DNA of 64,000 bases, from the NCBI RefSeq assembly GCF_018390535.1, contig NZ_JAHBBW010000001.1:310001-374000 (forward strand), read 5' to 3'. This document shows, in pieces, positions 33,046-44,699 of this stretch. This stretch comes from Bacteroides propionicigenes (GTDB lineage Bacteria; Bacteroidota; Bacteroidia; Bacteroidales; Bacteroidaceae). The translations under genes were made by a program, and so were the position numbers. The first letter of the stretch is position 1. Each line of letters begins with the position of its first letter. Under the pieces are notes generated by a model. The model worked only from the letters and a program-made list of their open reading frames with translations, did not search any database and had not been told where the DNA came from.

Positions 33046-36000
33046 ATGAAACAGAAATCAGCAATTACTCTTTTGTATCTCCTTTTGTCCATTTTATGTT
33101 ATGGTCAAAAGGGCAAACTGTTTACTGTAGACAGTGAACTGTCAAGCAGCATGATTAATAGTATTTATCAGGATAAAGAAGGAATAATATGGATAGCTAC
33201 CGAAGACGGTCTGAATAGATATGACGGAGCCAAGTTCAGTGTATACAAACACAACGCATACGATGAACATTCACTTTTAAACAACTATGTCCGTATTCTT
33301 TTTGAAGACACAAAGGGAGCTTTTCTGATAGGTACACTAAACGGTTTACAGGCTTATGACCGTGCAACAGGTATCTTTTCCACCATTCCCATGACCTTTG
33401 AAGACGGGGGTACATTAGGTGCGAATATATCTACCATCATTGAACGTAGTAATGGAGAAGTATTAATAGGAACATCCGGGCATGGCATATTCTCTTTAAG
33501 CATGAAGGAAGGGCATATAAAAGCCCAGCAATTACCCACATTGGTTCCAAGCTACCTCATCAACCAGCTTTACGAGGACCGAAAAGGTACACTATGGGTC
33601 ATCACTAATGACAAAGGAATATACAGCATAGACAAAAATAAGAAACTGAAACATTACCCAAATGAAAAAGAAATGATATGGCCTTCTTCCATTTGTGAGG
33701 ATAAGGCCGGAAACATTTATATAGGATGTTTGAAGAACGGACTATTCAAATACAATCCACAGACCGACTGTTTCACTCATATAAAATGCCCTTCCTATCC
33801 GCAATTACCGATTAAAGCTTTATATTCCATGAATCAAGATGAAATATATATTGGAACTGACGGAAATGGAATGAAAGTATATCAGGTACAGAAAGAACAG
33901 ATAATGGAGAGTCCTATCAACGTTACCAGTTTCAATTTTAATAAGTCCAAAGTACATTCTATCCTCAAAGACAAACAAGGTAATCTTTGGTTGGGATTTT
34001 TCCAGAAAGGAGTTATGATTGTCCCTCCCATTACCAATAACTTCAAATATATGGGGTATAAATCTTCTACTCATAACACAATCGGTTCTTGCTGCATTAT
34101 GTCTGTATACAAAGACCACAACGACTCTTACTGGATAGGTACAGATAATGACGGAATTTATTGTATCGCCCCGGACGGTAAACAGAAGGCGCATTTTGAA
34201 CAAAGCCCCGATATCGGGCATTCGGTATCATCTACCATTATGAGTATTTGCGAAGACTCGGACAGAAACATATGGATAGGTTCGTACCGAGACGGTCTTG
34301 CAAAACTAAATCCTCAAACCGGACATTGCGAATACGTAACTTTGCCGTATAAAAACGAAGAGCAAGTACAAAGTATCTACAGTATTATAGAGGACAACCA
34401 CAGACAGCTTTGGGTAAGCGCCATGGGGGCCGGGCTTTATCGTATCAATCTGGACACAAAAGATGTGTTTCGTTGCCCGACTCCTAAAAGCGGTCTTGAA
34501 TATCGTCTCAAAGGTAACATGTTACATAATTCATGGATTAACTGCCTGTTGTACAGCTGCAATGACAAGCTTTATATCGGTACTTATGACGGTTTAGGCT
34601 GTTTGGATATACCAACAATGAGTTTTGTATCTACCTACAAAGTAAACCGCCTGCTGCAAGGAGATGTTATTTATGCACTGTATGAAGATCTGCATCAGAA
34701 CATCTGGATAGGAACTTCACAGGGCTTAAAACAGTTGAATCACCAAACACAGGAAGTCAAACAATATACCATATCCGATGGGCTTCCCAGCAATTCCATT
34801 TCCGCCATTGAGGGAGACTTGGATGGTAACTTGTGGATAAGTACCAATTTCGGTATATCCCGATTCAATCCCGAAGCACAAACATTTGTCAACTTCTATG
34901 CCAGCGATGGTCTACAAGGAAACGAATTCAGCAAAGGAGTATCATTTGCGGGGAAAAAAGGAGAAATCATATTTGGTGGTACTAACGGTATCACTTATTT
35001 TAACCCAAAGGAAATAACAAGCCCCAATAAAAAGCCCGAAATACGTATTACAGACTTCTACATTCATGATAAAGCTGTAAAATTAGGCATGAAATCCGGA
35101 CATTATGACATTATTAAGACTTCTGTAATGAATGCCGACAAATTTCACTTGTCGTACAAAGACAATTCATTCAGTATTGAATTCTCTGCAATGGAGTTTT
35201 ACAGCCCTGAACGTATCAGCTACTCTTATATATTCAATAATAATACATGGGTGAATTTGCAACCCGGAGTCAACAGAGTATCATTCAGTGATTTGACACC
35301 GGGTACCTATCACTTCCAAGTAAGAGCCAGAGATTATAACTCCTATTCTGAAATCAAACAACTGACCATTATTGTTTCTCCACCTTGGTATGTATCACTG
35401 TGGGCCAAAACCATATATTGCCTGACAGCAATCATCATTGTCGCTTTCATCATTGTACAAATACGGCAACGCTACCATGCACGCCAAAGAATGTTAGAGC
35501 ATATACACGCCGAGCAACTGAATGAAGCCAAACTGCAATTTTTCATCAATATTTCTCACGAAATACGAACACCGATGTCGCTTATTATCAGTCCGCTTCA
35601 GAAACTAATGGCGAACGATTCCGATACAGAGCGTCAACAGAGTTATAATATTATCTATCGCAATGCTGAACGCCTTTTGAGACTTGTCAACCAACTTATG
35701 GATATTCGGAAAATAGACAAAGGTCAGATGCAACTTAAGTTTCAGGAAACAGATATGGTAAGTTTCATACAAGATTTGTATGATACATTTACATATCAAG
35801 CTAATACCAAACATATCCTATTGACTTTCCACTCCGAAGTGAAAGAGTTAAAAGCATGGATAGACCCCAAAAACTTTGATAAAGTAGTCTTGAATATACT
35901 CTCCAATGCTTTTAAATTCACACCGGAAAATGGAAAAATAAAAGTTCATTTGTGTACCGGTAATAATCCCAATACCGCCCAGAAAGCACTGAGCCATTAT

Positions 36001-37137
36001 TTTGAAATCAGCATAGAGGATGACGGAATAGGTATCAATGAAACTGAATTGGAGCGTATCTTCGATCGTTTTTATCAAATACGAAACAGCCAAAACAACT
36101 CAAACATCGGAACAGGAATCGGACTACACCTCACCCGCTCACTGGTAGAATTACATCATGGCAGTATTACTGTCGAAAACAATAAAGAGACCTCCGGATG
36201 CCGTTTCATTATCCGCCTGCCATTAGGAAAGGCGCATCTTACACCGGAAGAAATTGATAATTCAGTGCCCCAAAACAGCCCTGTACATATAACAACTGCC
36301 CTACCAGCGGCACCTATTACAGAAACATCTCAAAAAATACGTTCCAAATCCAAATATCGTGTCTTGGTAGTAGAAGATGATGAAGAAATTCGCCGTTATA
36401 TCTGTCGAGAACTGGGCAGCAACTTCCATATGCAAGAATGCAATAATGGAAAAGAAGCCCTTACACAAATTCTCAAGAAAAGTCCGGATTTAGTTATAAG
36501 TGACATCATGATGCCTGAAATGGACGGTATAACTCTTTGCTCAAAAATAAAACAAAACATCAATATCAATCATATTCCCGTTATTCTGCTTACAGCAAAA
36601 AGCCGTGAAGAAGATAATCTGGAAGGTCTCAGCATAGGAGCAGACGCCTATATAACAAAACCTTTCAGCATTGAGATTCTCAGACAGAGTGCTTTTAATC
36701 TGATAAAGAGCCGGGAAAGGTTAAGAAATAATTTTCAAGGTAGTCAGGAACAAGAAGAACGGATGCAAAAATTAGAGATGGACTCACCGGATGATCGCCT
36801 GTTGAACCGTATTATGAAAGTCATCAATGACAATATAGCCAACCCTAAACTAAATGTTGAGTTGGTAGCTGACACTGTGGGAATTAGTCGTGTTCATCTT
36901 CACCGTAAATTAAAAGAACTAACCAATCAGTCCACCCGTGACCTGATACGCAATATCCGGCTGAAACAAGCTGCAAGCTTATTGGCAAGCAAACGTCAGA
37001 ACATCAATGAGGTTGCAAGCCTGACAGGATTTACTAATGTAGCTTATTTCTCAACTGCATTTAAAGAGTTATACGGCATGACACCTACTGCCTATATGGA
37101 GCAACATTTAAACTCAACATCTTCTGATACGGAATGA
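33046..37137 (+). CDS. Hybrid two-component system sensor/regulator (HTCS), complete
   Basis: 1363 residues in one chain. A signal peptide (1-20) is followed by two periplasmic beta-propellers built from Reg_prop repeats (about 25-690; GIIWIATEDGLNRYDG is typical). A Y_Y_Y domain (about 700-780) and a membrane segment near 787-806 follow. The histidine kinase has phospho-acceptor His838 in NISHEIRTPMSL and an ATPase with SNAFKFTPENGKI and GTGIGLHLTRSL. The receiver has Asp1153 in ISDIMMPEMDG, and a C-terminal AraC-type DNA-binding domain covers about 1260-1355. Such proteins bind oligosaccharides in the periplasm and switch on polysaccharide utilisation genes. It is the best candidate activator of the three operons sharing the TGnAACA repeat. 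Confidence 0.95.
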   Translation: MKQKSAITLLYLLLSILCYGQKGKLFTVDSELSSSMINSIYQDKEGIIWIATEDGLNRYDGAKFSVYKHNAYDEHSLLNNYVRILFEDTKGAFLIGTLNGLQAYDRATGIFSTIPMTFEDGGTLGANISTIIERSNGEVLIGTSGHGIFSLSMKEGHIKAQQLPTLVPSYLINQLYEDRKGTLWVITNDKGIYSIDKNKKLKHYPNEKEMIWPSSICEDKAGNIYIGCLKNGLFKYNPQTDCFTHIKCPSYPQLPIKALYSMNQDEIYIGTDGNGMKVYQVQKEQIMESPINVTSFNFNKSKVHSILKDKQGNLWLGFFQKGVMIVPPITNNFKYMGYKSSTHNTIGSCCIMSVYKDHNDSYWIGTDNDGIYCIAPDGKQKAHFEQSPDIGHSVSSTIMSICEDSDRNIWIGSYRDGLAKLNPQTGHCEYVTLPYKNEEQVQSIYSIIEDNHRQLWVSAMGAGLYRINLDTKDVFRCPTPKSGLEYRLKGNMLHNSWINCLLYSCNDKLYIGTYDGLGCLDIPTMSFVSTYKVNRLLQGDVIYALYEDLHQNIWIGTSQGLKQLNHQTQEVKQYTISDGLPSNSISAIEGDLDGNLWISTNFGISRFNPEAQTFVNFYASDGLQGNEFSKGVSFAGKKGEIIFGGTNGITYFNPKEITSPNKKPEIRITDFYIHDKAVKLGMKSGHYDIIKTSVMNADKFHLSYKDNSFSIEFSAMEFYSPERISYSYIFNNNTWVNLQPGVNRVSFSDLTPGTYHFQVRARDYNSYSEIKQLTIIVSPPWYVSLWAKTIYCLTAIIIVAFIIVQIRQRYHARQRMLEHIHAEQLNEAKLQFFINISHEIRTPMSLIISPLQKLMANDSDTERQQSYNIIYRNAERLLRLVNQLMDIRKIDKGQMQLKFQETDMVSFIQDLYDTFTYQANTKHILLTFHSEVKELKAWIDPKNFDKVVLNILSNAFKFTPENGKIKVHLCTGNNPNTAQKALSHYFEISIEDDGIGINETELERIFDRFYQIRNSQNNSNIGTGIGLHLTRSLVELHHGSITVENNKETSGCRFIIRLPLGKAHLTPEEIDNSVPQNSPVHITTALPAAPITETSQKIRSKSKYRVLVVEDDEEIRRYICRELGSNFHMQECNNGKEALTQILKKSPDLVISDIMMPEMDGITLCSKIKQNININHIPVILLTAKSREEDNLEGLSIGADAYITKPFSIEILRQSAFNLIKSRERLRNNFQGSQEQEERMQKLEMDSPDDRLLNRIMKVINDNIANPKLNVELVADTVGISRVHLHRKLKELTNQSTRDLIRNIRLKQAASLLASKRQNINEVASLTGFTNVAYFSTAFKELYGMTPTAYMEQHLNSTSSDTE

Positions 37138-37142
37138 TACAA

Positions 37143-37196
37143 ATAAAGCGGACTCCTACAGAAGGACATAAATAAATCTGTAAGAGTCCGCTTTAT
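37143..37196. terminator. Bidirectional terminator between the HTCS and GH115 genes
   Basis: ATAAAGCGGACTCCTACAG (37143-37161) pairs with CTGTAAGAGTCCGCTTTAT (37178-37196), one mismatch, 16-nt loop. It serves both converging genes. Confidence 0.85.
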
Positions 37197-37215
37197 CTAT
37201 CTATAAGAAAAATAT

Positions 37216-39795
37216 CTATTTATTTCTTCTGCAAGGAGATTCATCCATAAATAAATAAGTATTCTGGTATCCGCCGCAATCTACTACTATCTTTTCAAAC
37301 ACGATTCCCGGATGCAATGGTTTCAGTATAAGAGTTTGAATATTATCCTGTGTCTCAGGAAGTTTCAGTTTCACTTGACTTTCAACTACCCTCCGGGCAA
37401 CAGTCGGATAGAATACACTATATACATTCTCCGGCTCTTCGTTCAAGTTTGCATTGAAGTTAATTGTTTCCACATTACCACCATTAAACCCTACTTCATA
37501 TTTATGTCCTTTTACATCATGAAAAGCCAACGTTGACTTCACTATGACGTGAACATTAACTTCCGTAACATCTTTAGGAATTTCCATCCTATATGCAAGA
37601 GAGGCCCCTGTAACATCCTTAGAATAAGGCATCAAAGCCACTCCACTCAACGTACGTCCCATATATGGGATAGTTGTCCATTGTGCCTCGGCAGCGTCCT
37701 TCTTCTCAAAATAGTGTTCGGCTTCCATTGCCACTACACCGTCTTGGGATTTAAAGACATATCCACCAGTCTCTTTAGGTTCTGCTATGCGATACACTTC
37801 CGGCTGCTTGTCTGCTGGGAAATTATCATTCCAAGAAGTATAACCGATATGCTTCTGTATCATCATGTTCTTCCACTTACCACCCGACATTACATTGTTA
37901 TAATCGTAACACAAATCCTTGTCACGCTTAAAAGCCATTTCAACTTTATCTGCCCAATAATTAGCCTGCGGATTATTCTCTTTATAGAGTTTATGGTTCA
38001 TGGCTTGTGCATAGTACATTTCATACAAATTGGCCATAGCCTGAACCGGAAAAAGAATCAATTGCTTATACGCATCTTTATATTCCGGTTTGAGTGCCAT
38101 ATATTGGCGCAATGCTTCCGCTTCAAGTTTTATAAACTCGTCTGACACTTGCTTCCACTCTCCGGTCTCTAAATTATAAGTTTCACAATCAAGCATCTCA
38201 GCTGTAACTCTGCCGGCATATTTACTATATAAATTCAAAATACGCATAGCTTCACCCGCTTGTTCTTCACCGAACTGTTGAGCGCAGAATTGACGTGGAT
38301 GGTCTAACAAGTTATCAACAGTATAACGTTTAGGATTCCAAGCCATATCAAGAAATAAAGTAATAGGATATTCCATCGGCTTCAAATCGCCGACATTGAG
38401 TACCCATAATTTATCAACCCCGTAATCATACGTCAGTTGCAACTGTTCCCACATATTCTGAATCGGAGTCACATTAAGCCATTTAGTGTTACGAGGTGCC
38501 CCCACATAGTCTACATGATAATATATACCCCATCCTCCGGGATGTTTCCTTTCTTCAGCATTCGGTAAACGGCGTACATTTCCCCAATTATCATCACTCA
38601 GCAACATAATAACATCATCCGGCACTCTAAGCCCCATATCATAATAACGTTGCACTTCTTTATAAATAGCCCATACTTGCGGACGTTTTTCAGGAGCTTT
38701 TCCAGTCACCTCTTTGATAATACGTCTCTGGTTTTTGAAGATTTTTTCCATTAAACGCATATTCTCCTTATCACGCGGTACATATTTATCATCTTCTCCT
38801 TCCTTTCCACCCATTGGGGTATCACCATCACCTCTCATACCAATTGTTATCAAATCTTCCGTATTTAAAGCACGTTCAATACCTTCGCGAAAGAAACGGT
38901 CAATCACTTTCTGATTGGAAGTATAATCCCACACACCATACTCTTTACGTTTTCTCGCCCATTCTTGGTGATTACGTGCCATAGGTTCATGGTGAGAGGT
39001 TCCCATAATAACTCCCATCTCATTGGCTGTCCTGCTATTTTCGGGGTCATCTGCATAAAAGCTCCAACTCCACATGGCAGGCCACATAAAATTACCACGC
39101 AGGCGCAGAATTAATTCAAATACACGTGCATAGAAACGATGATCACCATAGTTTGTACCATATGTGTGTTTCACCCAACCGGTCAGACAAGGAGCTTCAT
39201 CATTCAGAAAAATACCGCGATACTTCACAGCCGGTTCTCCTGCCGTATAATTTCCGCGAACGATAGATAAATTCTGCTGGGGAATAACCGGAACATCAGC
39301 CCAATCATACCAAGGAGAAACACCTATTTGTTCTGATAACTCATATATTCCGTAAATTGCTCCTCGTTTATCACTACCTACAATAACCAACGCCTCCTCC
39401 ACATTCTTTAAAGGAGCGGTCACTACTGTCATCAGGTATTTTTCATTCTTACCATTCAGCGATGAAGCATCTATCTTCTTCGCTTTCACAAGTTCTTTTA
39501 TAAAACGACTTTTAAGAGTACCTACTATAACCATACGCTTTGCACGTGGTTCAAATTCCAAATCAGCCGCCTTACCTGTTACTTTCTTAAAATCACTCTG
39601 AAGATTCTTCGCAGCTATCATTACACCGGCATCTTCCAACTCATCTATCAATATGGCATTAGGAGTACCGTTTTCTACAAGCGTAAATCTATCGGATGCC
39701 AACTGATTAAAGGTTATCCCCTTATTATCTATAGCCCCTGCATCCAAACACAAAGTTGAGAGTAACAATATTCCCAAACATTTTTTCATTTCCAT
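37216..39795 (-). CDS. GH115 alpha-glucuronidase
   Basis: An 859-residue secreted enzyme with a signal peptide (CLGILLLSTLCLDAGA). GH115 signatures include KYRGIFLNDEAPCLTGWVKH, FELILRLRGNFMWPAMWSWS, MGTSHHEPMARNHQEW and IGMRGDGDTPMGG. The C-terminal region is beta-rich. GH115 enzymes release 4-O-methyl-glucuronic acid from internal as well as terminal xylose residues of glucuronoxylan. It is the last gene of the leftward operon, 12 bp after the GH43 stop. Its partner activity, the CE15 glucuronoyl esterase, is encoded in the same operon. Confidence 0.94.
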   Translation of the reverse strand: MEMKKCLGILLLSTLCLDAGAIDNKGITFNQLASDRFTLVENGTPNAILIDELEDAGVMIAAKNLQSDFKKVTGKAADLEFEPRAKRMVIVGTLKSRFIKELVKAKKIDASSLNGKNEKYLMTVVTAPLKNVEEALVIVGSDKRGAIYGIYELSEQIGVSPWYDWADVPVIPQQNLSIVRGNYTAGEPAVKYRGIFLNDEAPCLTGWVKHTYGTNYGDHRFYARVFELILRLRGNFMWPAMWSWSFYADDPENSRTANEMGVIMGTSHHEPMARNHQEWARKRKEYGVWDYTSNQKVIDRFFREGIERALNTEDLITIGMRGDGDTPMGGKEGEDDKYVPRDKENMRLMEKIFKNQRRIIKEVTGKAPEKRPQVWAIYKEVQRYYDMGLRVPDDVIMLLSDDNWGNVRRLPNAEERKHPGGWGIYYHVDYVGAPRNTKWLNVTPIQNMWEQLQLTYDYGVDKLWVLNVGDLKPMEYPITLFLDMAWNPKRYTVDNLLDHPRQFCAQQFGEEQAGEAMRILNLYSKYAGRVTAEMLDCETYNLETGEWKQVSDEFIKLEAEALRQYMALKPEYKDAYKQLILFPVQAMANLYEMYYAQAMNHKLYKENNPQANYWADKVEMAFKRDKDLCYDYNNVMSGGKWKNMMIQKHIGYTSWNDNFPADKQPEVYRIAEPKETGGYVFKSQDGVVAMEAEHYFEKKDAAEAQWTTIPYMGRTLSGVALMPYSKDVTGASLAYRMEIPKDVTEVNVHVIVKSTLAFHDVKGHKYEVGFNGGNVETINFNANLNEEPENVYSVFYPTVARRVVESQVKLKLPETQDNIQTLILKPLHPGIVFEKIVVDCGGYQNTYLFMDESPCRRNK

Positions 39796-39807
39796 AGTGC
39801 ATTCCTT

Positions 39808-41397
39808 TTATTTATCATATTTAAAATAATCTATATCTACATAACCGCCTAAAGATTTCGTTGCATAATTAAAAATAGCGAACTTACTTCCCATAAAGAA
39901 TCTGGTATAATCAAAAATCATCTTACAGGGCTCCCCGATTCGTATCCACTCCTTATTGTCATAGCTATAGTAAAAAGTAGCTTCATCTTTTTTATTTGCA
40001 AAGTCACCGTCAATGCGAAGGTAAACTAAATCTTTTTTACAAGCCACACGCTCCTTTTCCTCTACCTTTACATCCGTCACTCTTTTATCTTTTTTTGACA
40101 GACTAACAGACTGAGTAGACATTACCAAATGTTTTTCTCCATTTTCCTTTAAGACAGCAAGTACTCCGGATAAGCCGTTGAAAGCCGTAAAACCTGCGAT
40201 GTCACCATCTTTCATCTTTGACACATCCATTGCTATTATTCCGCTACATTCGGGAGCGTTCATTCGTTGTGTCAAAGTATTAGGAGCCAAAAACAAATTG
40301 TCTACTACCCGTCCTGTTTTCAAACGCAAAAAACCCGGACGCTCAGTCAGCGACCAACAATCATCTAACGGATTATGATTCCACTGCCAGTTAAGGCTCA
40401 ATTTTGTATCACTAAAATCATCACTCCCCATAATACTTCCCTTGCATTCATTCGGAAAAGTGTTCATTAGCATTGATTCAGGAACACGTCCTTCGGCGTC
40501 ACCCAACATAGGCCAGCCATCTACCCAGCGACAAGGCATCAAAGTGGGCACACGTCCTATGCCTCCCCGATCCTGAAAAATAAATCCATACCAATTACCA
40601 TCAGGTGAATCAACGATGCAACCTTGTCCCACGCCTCCGTATCCTTGGAACTCAGTTTCAAGGATAACTTTTTTCTCATACGGACCGGTGATTTTATCAG
40701 CCCGATAACATACTTCACGACGTAGTCTTCCCGGTATACTCCAGTCCATCGAAATCATCATCAGATAATATTTTCCATTGTATTTGAATGCCTGGCTTCC
40801 TTCCAACAGTCCCTGCTCATCTGCATCCCGTTCAAATATTTTCATGTCTATACCACCGGGTTCTACATCGCTAAGATCACTCTTTAGTTGACGCAATTGC
40901 CCTGTTCCATAAAAGAGATAAACCTTACCATCATCATCAAAAAGTAAAGACGCATCATGGTGATGAGGCGGACGAGAGACTAAAGTCCATTCACCTGCCG
41001 GGTCTTTTGTTGTATAGATATACCCCCGATGAGGTTCGTCATTAGGCGAGAACCACACATAGAACTGCCCGTTATGATAACGAATACTTGATGCCCATTG
41101 TCCGCGACCGTACACTGTACCCTCTTTCAAGTCATAACGAGGCAAATCAGTAAGTTTTTGAAATACATAACTAATAGTTTCCCAATGTACCAAATCTTTT
41201 GAACGCATTATCGGACAACCAGGCATCAAGTGCATAGTAGTACTTACCAAGTAGTAGTAATCACCCACTCTTATCATCGACGGGTCTGGTACATCAGCGT
41301 TAATTACCGGATTATTGAAAATCTCCTGCTGCTGTGCGATAATCCCCAATGAGAAAATAAGCAAAGCAATAGAAATAATTATTTTTTTTAAGTTCAT
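39808..41397 (-). CDS. GH43 family arabinofuranosidase/xylosidase with C-terminal beta-sandwich
   Basis: A 529-residue secreted enzyme. A signal peptide (MNLKKIIISIALLIFSLGII) precedes the five-bladed GH43 propeller. The catalytic base region is NPVINADVPDPSMIRVGDYY, the middle Asp region PHHHDASLLFDDDGKVYLFY and the acid region LLEGSQAFKYNGKYYLM. A DUF1349-like beta-sandwich follows at about 330-525. The frame is open to 41,427, but the ATG at 41397 gives the signal peptide; the longer form would overlap the GH95 stop. It probably removes arabinose or xylose side groups from arabinoxylan fragments. It is closely related in layout to the first half of the gene at 59181. Confidence 0.9.
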   Translation of the reverse strand: MNLKKIIISIALLIFSLGIIAQQQEIFNNPVINADVPDPSMIRVGDYYYLVSTTMHLMPGCPIMRSKDLVHWETISYVFQKLTDLPRYDLKEGTVYGRGQWASSIRYHNGQFYVWFSPNDEPHRGYIYTTKDPAGEWTLVSRPPHHHDASLLFDDDGKVYLFYGTGQLRQLKSDLSDVEPGGIDMKIFERDADEQGLLEGSQAFKYNGKYYLMMISMDWSIPGRLRREVCYRADKITGPYEKKVILETEFQGYGGVGQGCIVDSPDGNWYGFIFQDRGGIGRVPTLMPCRWVDGWPMLGDAEGRVPESMLMNTFPNECKGSIMGSDDFSDTKLSLNWQWNHNPLDDCWSLTERPGFLRLKTGRVVDNLFLAPNTLTQRMNAPECSGIIAMDVSKMKDGDIAGFTAFNGLSGVLAVLKENGEKHLVMSTQSVSLSKKDKRVTDVKVEEKERVACKKDLVYLRIDGDFANKKDEATFYYSYDNKEWIRIGEPCKMIFDYTRFFMGSKFAIFNYATKSLGGYVDIDYFKYDK

Positions 41398-41423
41398 ATT
41401 GATACTACTTCTATAACATTTTA

Positions 41424-44684
<3,261 letters not shown>

Positions 44685-44699
44685 TCAAGTTTATAGTAG

